From: Deltaproteobacteria bacterium
GTDB taxonomy: Bacteria > Desulfobacterota > Desulfobacteria > Desulfobacterales > JAFDCJ01
NCBI GenBank assembly: GCA_019312835.1
Contig: JAFDCJ010000272.1
Location: 1 to 39,103 of the forward strand
Reading direction: 5' to 3'
DNA length: 39,103 nt
In this document: in pieces, positions 32,706 through 39,103 of the stretch
Layout: the number at the start of each line of letters is the position of its first letter
How positions within the stretch are numbered: position 1 is the stretch's first letter
Made by a program: the position numbers and the translations under genes
The notes under the pieces: generated by a model
Seen by the model: only the letters and a program-made list of their open reading frames with translations
The model's database searches: none
What the model was told of the DNA's origin: nothing

Positions 32706-33371
32706 TTAATCGCTCAAATAGGTCTGGATGAATTGCCTGACTTCAAGTTTGCCCCTGTAGATGCCGAAATGGCCCTCGCATAAAATGTCCGCATCGAGAC
32801 CAATTAAAAATCTCAATGAACGCTTATAATCCTGCCGGTTGGATAGAAACGAGGCATCCAGGGGACCGTGAACGTCCTGGCCGAATAAAACGAGATTGGA
32901 ACCAAGTTCGGTCAGGTAAACCACCGATCCCGGAGAGTGCCCCGGGCAGTGATGGGCGATCAGCTTGCCGTCAGCGATCGGAAAGGTCTCTTCTTTCTTT
33001 TTAATATGGTAGTCGATTTTCAGGGGTTTCATCTTGGCACCGTACCAGGTGGCGGCCGTGACGGTGCTGTCACCCTTTTCCAGATAGATCGCATCCAGTT
33101 CATGGGCCACGATGCGGCAGTCGTATTGACCGCGGAGAGCCTCGGCGCCGCCGGTATGGTCATAGTGACAGTGGGTTAAAAACAGGTATTCCACCTCGAC
33201 TTCCGGCGGCAATACTTCTGAAATATTTCTGGCCAGCTGGTAATGGGCACCTCCGCATCCGGCATCGATTATGGCTGCCTTTGACCCGAAGCGAATCAGA
33301 TAGATCGCAGCATCTTCGACCGAAGTATATTCGGCTCCGCCCACCTGCCAGAGATTTTCCAAAATTTTCAT
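32706..33371 (-). CDS. MBL-fold metallo-hydrolase
   Basis: Metallo-beta-lactamase-fold hydrolase of 221 residues with the metal-binding motif THCHYDHTGG and the second histidine in HHCPGHSPGSVVYL. FGQDVHGPLD supplies the bridging aspartate and a histidine. The ATG at 33371 is preferred because AAGGAG is 8 bases upstream, whereas the longer frame adds 23 residues that do not resemble the family. It resembles glyoxalase II-like and lactonase-like members; no fused domain is present. Convergent with the dienelactone hydrolase, divergent from the PNPOx gene. Confidence 0.88.
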   Translation of the reverse strand: MKILENLWQVGGAEYTSVEDAAIYLIRFGSKAAIIDAGCGGAHYQLARNISEVLPPEVEVEYLFLTHCHYDHTGGAEALRGQYDCRIVAHELDAIYLEKGDSTVTAATWYGAKMKPLKIDYHIKKKEETFPIADGKLIAHHCPGHSPGSVVYLTELGSNLVLFGQDVHGPLDASFLSNRQDYKRSLRFLIGLDADILCEGHFGIYRGKLEVRQFIQTYLSD

Positions 33372-33512
33372 CCAATGGCTCCTTTTCTTTTTCCCGATCT
33401 GCATTATAGTCTGATAAGTTCGTAGCACCGTTGGAATCATTTTGCAAACTGAGAGTGGAGCTTAAACCGGTAAATTTCTCACCATTTTCCCAATTTTTCC
33501 ATGGAGGGTTAT

Positions 33513-33887
33513 ATGAACCTTAAAGAATATTTTGAAAACACCGCAGGAAACGGAATTCTGGCTACCGCCGACGGCAACGGCCAGGTGGATGCGGCCATCT
33601 ATTCCCGGCCCCATTGTATGGATGACGGTACCATCGCGCTGATCATGCGCGATCGGCTCAGCCACCATAACTTGCAATCCAATCCCCATGCCTGTTACAT
33701 GTTTATTGAAAAGGGACCCGGTTACAAGGGCAAACGTTTTTTTCTAAGCAAAGTGCGGGAGGAGCAGGACACGGATCTGTTGCAGTCCCTGCGGCGCAGG
33801 CAGTATATCAATGAAAAAGACGAGGCCAAGTTTCTGGTATTTTTCAAGATAGACAAAGAACTGCCGTTGGTGGGCGCCGGAGAATAA
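33513..33887 (+). CDS. Pyridoxamine 5'-phosphate oxidase-fold flavin protein (first)
   Basis: A 124-residue split-barrel protein of the PNPOx-like class, expected to bind FMN, F420 or heme. NLKEYFENTAGNGILATADG and VDAAIYSRPHCMDDGTIALI match the family N-terminal barrel. The ATG at 33513 is chosen because GGAGGG lies just upstream. It precedes a second PNPOx-like gene by 32 bases, then a PEP-synthase-like gene, so three genes form one likely operon. The substrate is unknown. Confidence 0.85.
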   Translation: MNLKEYFENTAGNGILATADGNGQVDAAIYSRPHCMDDGTIALIMRDRLSHHNLQSNPHACYMFIEKGPGYKGKRFFLSKVREEQDTDLLQSLRRRQYINEKDEAKFLVFFKIDKELPLVGAGE

Positions 33888-33919
33888 ATTCAGCGGCCGA
33901 CCACCCGGTCGGAGTCAAC

Positions 33920-34402
33920 ATGGCCGCTAACCGCACGGATATTGATATGATGGATGCGAACGAAAAATTCAGGATGCGATTGGGAGAATTGTTTCGCACG
34001 CAAAATCTGGCCGCCCTGTCTACCCATCAGGATGGCCAGCCTTACGCCAGCCTGGTTGCGTTTTATGCGGCCGACAATCTCAAACATATTTACTTTGCAA
34101 CGCCGGAGACGACGCGCAAGTTTGCCAACTTAACGTCCGACAACCGGGTGGCGGTGATGGTCAACAGCAGCACCAATCAGGCATCTGACTTTCACCAGGC
34201 CATTTCGGTAACGGCGGTCGGCTCAGCGGCAGTTATCAACGGCTCTGAAAGGGAACCGATCGTGGAACAGTATCTGGCCAAGCATCCTTACCTGGAGGAA
34301 TTTGTGCGTTCACCGTCCTGTGCCCTCATACGGGTAACCGTGTATAGCTATTACATGGTCAAAAACTTTCAAAATGTGATGGAGCTGCACCTGGAGCCAT
34401 GA
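33920..34402 (+). CDS. Pyridoxamine 5'-phosphate oxidase-fold flavin protein (second)
   Basis: A 160-residue PNPOx-like split-barrel protein. Features are LAALSTHQDGQPYASLVAFY, the strand-turn TPETTRKFANLTSDNRVAVMV, and a C-terminal half typical of the family. It is more like the minus-strand protein at 36628-37059 (shared TRKFxNLTSxxxV) than like its immediate upstream neighbour. GGAG lies 6 bases before the ATG. Its stop overlaps the start of the downstream PEP-utilising enzyme (ATGA), indicating translational coupling and a related task. Confidence 0.88.
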   Translation: MAANRTDIDMMDANEKFRMRLGELFRTQNLAALSTHQDGQPYASLVAFYAADNLKHIYFATPETTRKFANLTSDNRVAVMVNSSTNQASDFHQAISVTAVGSAAVINGSEREPIVEQYLAKHPYLEEFVRSPSCALIRVTVYSYYMVKNFQNVMELHLEP

Positions 34403-36585
34403 GCTGGATTTTATCCGCTGAAGAAATCCAATCCGAAGATCGACACCGTGTGGGCGGCAAAGGCTATGCCTTATCGCTGCTGGCCAAAAACGGTTTCAAG
34501 ATCCCCCGGACCGTATGCATCACCAGTGATGCCTATCAGGAATACCTGCTGCAAACCGGATTGCGCGAACGCATTCTAATGGAGCTTCATCGCAAAGACT
34601 TCAAGGAGATGCGCTGGGAAGAAATCTGGGATTGCGCCACCCGCATTCGCAATATGTTCCTGAGCAAACCGTTTCCCGAAAAGCTTGCCCGGGAAATTCG
34701 TGCCGCGATCGGCGATCGGTTCCGCGATATGCCGGTGGCCGTGCGTTCATCGGCGCCGGAAGAAGATGATACCCGGTCATCCTTTGCCGGACTTCACGAG
34801 TCCTTTATCAATGTGGCCGGTGTCGAATCGATTGTAAAACACATCCGTCTGGTGTGGGCTTCGCTGTGGTCCGATGCCGCCCTGTTGTATCGCCAGGAAA
34901 TCGGTCTGGATGTCGAAAAAAGCGCGATGGCGGTGGTGATACAGGAGACCGTTGCCGGCGATCGCTCCGGGGTGGTTTTCACCCGCAATCCCAATGATGA
35001 AACTCAGGGTATCGTCGAATCGGTCTACGGTTTAAACCAGGGGCTTGTGGACGGAACCGTGGAGCCCGATCGCTGGATAGTGGATCGCGCCCGCAACACG
35101 ATTATCACGCATACCCCCCCCGAACGCAAATACTGGATGATACCGGGCCCGAACGGGGTGCGCCTGTCGAAGTTGCCTGAAGAGAAATCCGGCCGGCCAC
35201 CTCTGACCCTGCAGGATTTGGATGTCGTATTCAAAACAGCCCGTAAAGCCGAAGATTCTTTTCAAATGCCCCAGGATGTCGAGTGGACCTATGACGGAGA
35301 AGCTCTGGTATTACTGCAATCTCGCCCCATAACGACCCTGTCGTCCAATAAATCCCAGGACGATCGCGGCTGGTATCTGAGCCTGCATCGCAGCTTCGAC
35401 AATCTTAAAGACCTGCGTCGCAAGATCGAAGATAAGCTGATTCCCGAAATGATCGCGGTGGCCGAAAGCCTGAGCGCCGTGAATCCGGCCACGCTCTCGG
35501 ATCAGGACCTGGCAGCGGAAATCCGAAACCGCTGGGAAATCAACCACAAGTGGGTCAACATTTACTGGGCGGACTTCATTCCCTACGCCCACGGTGTGCG
35601 CATGTTCGGTCAGGTCTACAATGATGCCGTGCAACCCGATGACCCCTATGAATTCATCGATCTTCTCACCAACACGGATATGGCCAGTATTGCGCGAAAC
35701 AACATGCTGATGGATCTGGCCGGCATCATCCGCAGCAATCACCACCTGGCCGAAAAACTGAAGCACGGGGATGACTCAGACCTTGATGCTGATTTTCAAT
35801 CGATGGTTGACGAATTTATCGATAAATTCGGCGATCTTTCCTGCGCAGTGACCGGTGGCAAGAATTGTGTGCTGGGACCTGGTCCGCTCTACCGGCTGTT
35901 GCTGGAAATGGCGGCGCATCAGCCTGCGACCCGTGCCGGCCGCAAACAGGATAGAATACGACAACTGCATGAAAATTATTTAAATTGCTTCGATGGTGAT
36001 CAGAAGGCCAGGGCTGCAGAACTGCTGGAACTGGCCCGAAGCAGTTATCAATTGCGCGATGACGACAATATCTATCTTGGCCGTATCGAAGCCCAATTGC
36101 TCACGGCCGTCCAGGAAGCCAAACGACGGCTTGAAAATGCGTCCGGCCGTCAGACATCCGCAACATTGAAACAGGTGCTGGGGGAAGTGAATTTCGGAAC
36201 CGACTCCCCCCCAGCGGATCCGGCCTCAACGGTAATTGGAGAAAGGCTCAAGGCCCGGCAACTGGTTGGCCAGCCTGCAGGTCCCGGAATCGCCAAAGGC
36301 AAGGCCCGGGTGATCCGGAACCATTCCGACCTGGCCGATTTTGAACGCGGCGAAGTGCTGGTGTGCGATGCGGTTGATCCCAACATCACCTTTGTGGTGC
36401 CGCTGGCCGCGGCTGTTGTCGAGCGACGGGGCGGCATGCTGATTCATGGTGCCATTATCGCGCGCGAATACGGCTTGCCCTGCATCACCGGCATCCCGGA
36501 CGCGACCTCCCTGATACAAACCGGTGACGCCATGACGGTGGATGGCTATCTGGGAATCGTTACCCTGGGTGACAGCGGGCTCTGA
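34399..36585 (+). CDS. PEP-synthase-like / rifampin-phosphotransferase-like enzyme
   Basis: A 728-residue protein with the N-terminal ATP-grasp-type PPDK domain (VGGKGYALSLLAKNGFKIPR at the start; VRSSAPEEDDTRSSFAGLHES near 115-135; QSRPITTL at its end). A helical middle domain of about 290 residues follows, then the swivelling phosphohistidine domain (GGMLIHGAIIAREYG, H683). It lacks the C-terminal PEP/pyruvate barrel of true PEP synthase. Domain order ATP-binding, substrate-binding, His is that of rifampin phosphotransferase, so it may transfer phosphate to a small molecule. The residue before the active-site histidine is isoleucine where SH is usual. It overlaps the preceding PNPOx-like gene by 4 bases. 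The substrate is unknown. Confidence 0.88.
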   Translation: MSWILSAEEIQSEDRHRVGGKGYALSLLAKNGFKIPRTVCITSDAYQEYLLQTGLRERILMELHRKDFKEMRWEEIWDCATRIRNMFLSKPFPEKLAREIRAAIGDRFRDMPVAVRSSAPEEDDTRSSFAGLHESFINVAGVESIVKHIRLVWASLWSDAALLYRQEIGLDVEKSAMAVVIQETVAGDRSGVVFTRNPNDETQGIVESVYGLNQGLVDGTVEPDRWIVDRARNTIITHTPPERKYWMIPGPNGVRLSKLPEEKSGRPPLTLQDLDVVFKTARKAEDSFQMPQDVEWTYDGEALVLLQSRPITTLSSNKSQDDRGWYLSLHRSFDNLKDLRRKIEDKLIPEMIAVAESLSAVNPATLSDQDLAAEIRNRWEINHKWVNIYWADFIPYAHGVRMFGQVYNDAVQPDDPYEFIDLLTNTDMASIARNNMLMDLAGIIRSNHHLAEKLKHGDDSDLDADFQSMVDEFIDKFGDLSCAVTGGKNCVLGPGPLYRLLLEMAAHQPATRAGRKQDRIRQLHENYLNCFDGDQKARAAELLELARSSYQLRDDDNIYLGRIEAQLLTAVQEAKRRLENASGRQTSATLKQVLGEVNFGTDSPPADPASTVIGERLKARQLVGQPAGPGIAKGKARVIRNHSDLADFERGEVLVCDAVDPNITFVVPLAAAVVERRGGMLIHGAIIAREYGLPCITGIPDATSLIQTGDAMTVDGYLGIVTLGDSGL

Positions 36586-36627
36586 TAGCATGGGGGAAGG
36601 GCCGCCGGACGACAGCGTCCAACACCC

Positions 36628-37059
36628 TCAATCCGAAACTTTTTCGAAGGATGACCGGGTCAGGCCGTCCAGCAGTAAAAAGGATTTTAGCTTAATTTTA
36701 AAAACTTCGGCTTCGGGGTGGCCCATGAACGCATCTAAATGGGGGTGGGCTGAAAGTAGTTTCCGGCGAACTTTCTGTTCCTCAGCGGTATCCGTAACTT
36801 TTTGGAAGAGGCCTTCAACGGTCATGGCCCTTACGTCCGCGCGGGGCGATGTGTCGCGGGTATCGATCATGAGACTGACAGCCGGATTTGAAGTCAAATT
36901 CCGAAACTTCCGTGTTTGCCGGTGGGTTACCATGTATATTTCGGTGCATGCCGTATTGGTGACATAGGCCATCAAAGAGCAGTACGGTTTGCGGTCGACA
37001 ATGGTTGCCAGAACACAAATATTTTTTTCTCGGGCCAGCGATTTCATTTCTTCCAGCAT
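36628..37059 (-). CDS. Pyridoxamine 5'-phosphate oxidase-fold flavin protein (third)
   Basis: A 143-residue PNPOx-like protein with ICVLATIVDRKPYCSLMAYV, VTHRQTRKFRNLTSNPAVSL and a C-terminal extension containing LLSAHPHLDAFMGHPEAEVF. The ATG at 37059 is chosen because AGGAGACACGAAG precedes it; upstream in-frame starts add unrelated residues. It is convergent with the PEP-utilising gene (43 bases apart). Together with the two plus-strand genes it makes three related flavin-binding proteins within 3.6 kb. Confidence 0.88.
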   Translation of the reverse strand: MLEEMKSLAREKNICVLATIVDRKPYCSLMAYVTNTACTEIYMVTHRQTRKFRNLTSNPAVSLMIDTRDTSPRADVRAMTVEGLFQKVTDTAEEQKVRRKLLSAHPHLDAFMGHPEAEVFKIKLKSFLLLDGLTRSSFEKVSD

Positions 37060-37178
37060 CTTCGTGTCTCCTGAAAACGTCACCGGTGAGATTTGTTCTT
37101 GCCTTTTAGCACAATAATCGGATAACAAAAACATATTATTTTTATCTTACAACCAATTGATGACGGGGGAGTTCGGGC

Positions 37179-38129
37179 ATGGAAGGAAAATTCAGGATTG
37201 GCATCAGCAGCTGCCTGCTCGGCAATGAAGTGCGCTGGAATGGCGGTCACAAACTGGATAAATACCTGACACACACCTTGGGAAGCTTTGTGGAATATGT
37301 TCCGGTGTGTCCGGAGGTAGAAGCCGGTTTCGGGGTTCCCAGGGAATCATTGCGACTGGTCGGTGATCCGGAAAGCCCGCGCCTGATTACATTTAAATCC
37401 AAAACAGATCAAACCGATCGCATGCTGGCCTGGGCCCGGGAGCGGGTCAGGGCGCTGGAAGGAGAAGATCTGTGTGGGTTTATCTTCAAGAGCGATTCGC
37501 CCAGCAGCGGCATGATCCGGGTCAAGGTTTACAACGAAAAGGGCATGCCTCATAAGGTCGGCGTCGGGATATTTGCCCGGGCTTTCATGGCGCACTTTCC
37601 CCTCATACCGGTAGAGGATGATGGGCGTCTCAACGATCCTGTGATCCGGGAAAATTTTATTCTGCAGATTTTTACCATGAAACGCTGGCGCGACAACCTG
37701 GCCGGAAAACGGGGCCTGGGCAAGCTGGTAGAATTTCACACCCATAACAAACTGCTGATTATGTCCCACAGCCCGAAACACTACCGTTTGATGGGCAAAC
37801 TGGTCGCAGAGGGCAAGAAGATGCCCATCGGGGACCTGTATGACCGGTATCAGCAGTTGCTGATGGAGGCCTTGAAATTAAAGTCGACCATCAAAAAAAA
37901 TATCAACGTACTGCAGCACCTGATGGGTTATTTTAAAAAGCAGCTGAGCAGTGACGAAAAACAGGAATTACTCGAAGTATTTAACCACTATCGCCGCGAG
38001 CTTGTTCCACTGATCGTGCCCATAACCCTGATCAACCATTATGTGCGCAAATACGATCAGCCCTATCTCAAGCAGCAGACCTATTTGCACCCGCATCCCG
38101 TAGAACTGAAGCTCCGAACCCACTGTTAG
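37179..38129 (+). CDS. DUF523-DUF1722 two-domain protein
   Basis: A 316-residue fusion of two conserved domains of unknown function. The N-terminal DUF523 shows ISSCLLGNEVRWNGGHK and YVPVCPEVEAGFGVPRESLRLV. The C-terminal DUF1722 (YbgA-like, from about 195) contains FHTHNKLLIMSHSPKHYRLMG and ends with IVPITLINHYVRKYDQPYLKQQTYL and PHP. Such fusions are widespread, often near DNA photolyase or thiol-linked genes, but none is here. GGGGGAG precedes the ATG. The two cysteines in ISSCLL and PVCPE are conserved and could be redox or metal ligands; this is not proven. Confidence 0.88.
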   Translation: MEGKFRIGISSCLLGNEVRWNGGHKLDKYLTHTLGSFVEYVPVCPEVEAGFGVPRESLRLVGDPESPRLITFKSKTDQTDRMLAWARERVRALEGEDLCGFIFKSDSPSSGMIRVKVYNEKGMPHKVGVGIFARAFMAHFPLIPVEDDGRLNDPVIRENFILQIFTMKRWRDNLAGKRGLGKLVEFHTHNKLLIMSHSPKHYRLMGKLVAEGKKMPIGDLYDRYQQLLMEALKLKSTIKKNINVLQHLMGYFKKQLSSDEKQELLEVFNHYRRELVPLIVPITLINHYVRKYDQPYLKQQTYLHPHPVELKLRTHC

Positions 38130-38272
38130 AAGTGGTTTTAAAAACCCATCTAAGGCCCAATAGCTGCGTTGTTCCGCGAATTGAAATGCTCACGTACTAA
38201 AGTGTACGCTCCGCTTTCAATCCGCGGAACGCCTTGCTCTTGGGCCTGATCTGGGCTTCAAAAACCACTTCT
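38128..38272. repeat. 145-bp imperfect palindrome between convergent genes
   Basis: Ends AGAAGTGGTTTT (38128-38139) and the complementary AAAACCACTTCT (38261-38272) bracket a near-symmetrical element centred at about 38200. Matching internal blocks are GGCCCAA/TTGGGCC, GTTCCGCG/CGCGGAAC, ATTGAAA/TTTCAAT and a central CGTAC...GTACG. Its first two bases overlap the stop codon of the DUF523 gene. It could act as a bidirectional terminator or a miniature transposable element (MITE-like). Confidence 0.8.
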
Positions 38273-38298
38273 AAGAATAGTGGATTAGCAAGGGACCG

Positions 38299-38937
38299 TT
38301 AAAATTTCTCTATTGGAATGAGGACTTCGTTGCGGCGCAGAAACCAGGGCATGAACGGCGGGTCGTAGCGTGCCCAAACCGGTTCACCCGCCTTGATCAA
38401 GCCGCGTTTTTCAATGAATGCTTCCAGCAAAGCCCTGTTCGCCTCGTAACCCGCTTCACTCCATGTTCCTGAGTAGCGAATGGCGGCCATTAAACGACCG
38501 GGATCCCGGACCAATTTCACCCTCGGATCCGTGGGTTCCGGCAGGCTTTCCAGCGTGTATTCCGCCGGCATGTGGAAGGTGATGCGCCAGCGATGATCCT
38601 TTTTTTCCTGACCAACCGGTGCAGTCATGGCGATCTTTTCAGATTTCGCCTCCTGGCCGACCGGTGCGGTCATCGAAATGGATTGCTTCTGCCGGTTGTC
38701 CCCGGAAATGAAATCATACAGACGGCGAAACCCCTCATCGCCAACCGCTTCGAGATCGCCTTCGACATAGGTTTCAGCTACGATTTGAGGCTCATACTGT
38801 CTGATTTCAACATCATCTTCTTTTTCCAAGACAATATACGTTGCTTTTTCAATGGCCATGGCCGATTTGGTTACCGCCAGCGACGATACCCCCAGTAGCG
38901 CAATTCCCGCCAAGCCAAGATACTTAAAGGTTTTCAT
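38299..38937 (-). CDS. SOUL heme-binding family protein, exported
   Basis: A 212-residue SOUL/HEBP-like protein with a signal peptide (YLGLAGIALLGVSSLAVTKS ending AMA), so it is probably periplasmic. The mature part begins with the family IEKATYIVLEKEDDVEIRQYEPQIVAETYVEGD and continues with SMTAPVGQE repeated twice (about 110-135), WRITFHMPAEYTLESLPEP, and the C-terminal ARYDPPFMPWFLRRNEVLIPI. The ATG at 38937 is chosen for GGAGGAATCGAT just upstream. SOUL proteins bind tetrapyrroles; the bacterial role is unknown. Confidence 0.92.
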   Translation of the reverse strand: MKTFKYLGLAGIALLGVSSLAVTKSAMAIEKATYIVLEKEDDVEIRQYEPQIVAETYVEGDLEAVGDEGFRRLYDFISGDNRQKQSISMTAPVGQEAKSEKIAMTAPVGQEKKDHRWRITFHMPAEYTLESLPEPTDPRVKLVRDPGRLMAAIRYSGTWSEAGYEANRALLEAFIEKRGLIKAGEPVWARYDPPFMPWFLRRNEVLIPIEKF

Positions 38938-39012
38938 ATCGATTCCTCCCATCCAGCGAAATTGTTCTCACTAGAATCACCCAAATGCTGGTTGCAATGA
39001 TTTTTTCAGATT

Positions 39013-39040
39013 AATAACCAATAACGCCTAACAAATGACG
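39013..39040. repeat. Heptad array (AATAACC word)
   Basis: Words AATAACC and AATAACG start at 39013 and 39020, followed by weaker units at 39027 and 39034, all with period 7. It is upstream of the SOUL gene, near the window end. An inverted partner, if present, would lie outside the window. Confidence 0.5.
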
Positions 39041-39103
39041 TCCGAATGGATTTCATCCACCCAAGTGATAGTTTTTACCTGTCAATGAGCCCTTAATCAT
39101 CTC

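Noticed and set aside
34399-36585. Genuine PEP synthase (ppsA)
   Set aside because: The C-terminal PEP/pyruvate barrel is missing; the chain ends right after the phosphohistidine domain.

Overview
The window looks like a chromosomal segment of a strictly respiratory anaerobe of the Desulfobacterota (Desulfobacterales-like). This is inferred from gene content: an octaheme cytochrome c beside a Rieske/cytochrome b pair, a fatty-acid beta-oxidation module wired to a membrane Fe-S oxidoreductase with an in-frame TGA (probable selenocysteine), two acyl-CoA dehydrogenases, an NDP-forming acyl-CoA synthetase and an XrtA/GspA-type AAA ATPase. No rRNA, tRNA, CRISPR array, IS transposase or phage gene was seen.

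Layout. (1) 55-4494: quinol-oxidising complex of cytochrome b, Rieske protein and an octaheme cytochrome with C-terminal TPRs. (2) 4571-11865: lipid-catabolism block. A TetR/FadR-type repressor has a textbook promoter and a perfect operator, followed by an acyl-CoA dehydrogenase, an ETF:quinone oxidoreductase-like membrane Fe-S protein read through TGA at 8835, and etfB-etfA, closed by a strong terminator. (3) 12081-17122: RND efflux system (adaptor and pump) whose two genes are separated by a four-helix-bundle gene enclosed in inverted heptad repeats. (4) 17230-22603, minus strand: AAA ATPase, RidA, NDP-forming acyl-CoA synthetase, enoyl-CoA hydratase, SixA phosphatase. (5) 22935-26487: DHH phosphoesterase, convergent with a large kinase-like multi-spanning membrane protein. 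(6) 26714-28884: remnant of an MscS channel gene, a GlsB/YeaQ-type small membrane protein, and an acyl-CoA dehydrogenase with a fused rubredoxin domain. (7) 29273-33371: DMT permease, MscS channel, dienelactone hydrolase, MBL hydrolase. (8) 33513-37059: three PNPOx-like flavin proteins around a PEP-synthase/rifampin-phosphotransferase-like enzyme. (9) 37179-38937: DUF523-DUF1722 protein and a SOUL heme-binding protein, separated by a 145-bp palindrome.

How they work together. Region 2 reads as one pathway. Acyl-CoA dehydrogenase electrons pass to EtfAB, then through the membrane Fe-S/cytochrome b protein to menaquinone, under control of an acyl-CoA-responsive repressor. Region 1 could carry quinol electrons onward to periplasmic cytochromes.

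The most unusual non-coding signal is a set of degenerate tandem arrays with exact 7- or 8-base period. They sit in many of the intergenic gaps, often as inverted pairs, and one pair encloses the four-helix-bundle gene. The other main points are the selenocysteine candidate, an apparent ATC start codon for the FadR-type repressor, the orphan kinase-like membrane protein and the internally deleted MscS gene. No gene is seen in the gaps 4495-4793, 11866-12080, 18618-18909, 26491-26713 and 28885-29272 beyond the sites and repeats listed.
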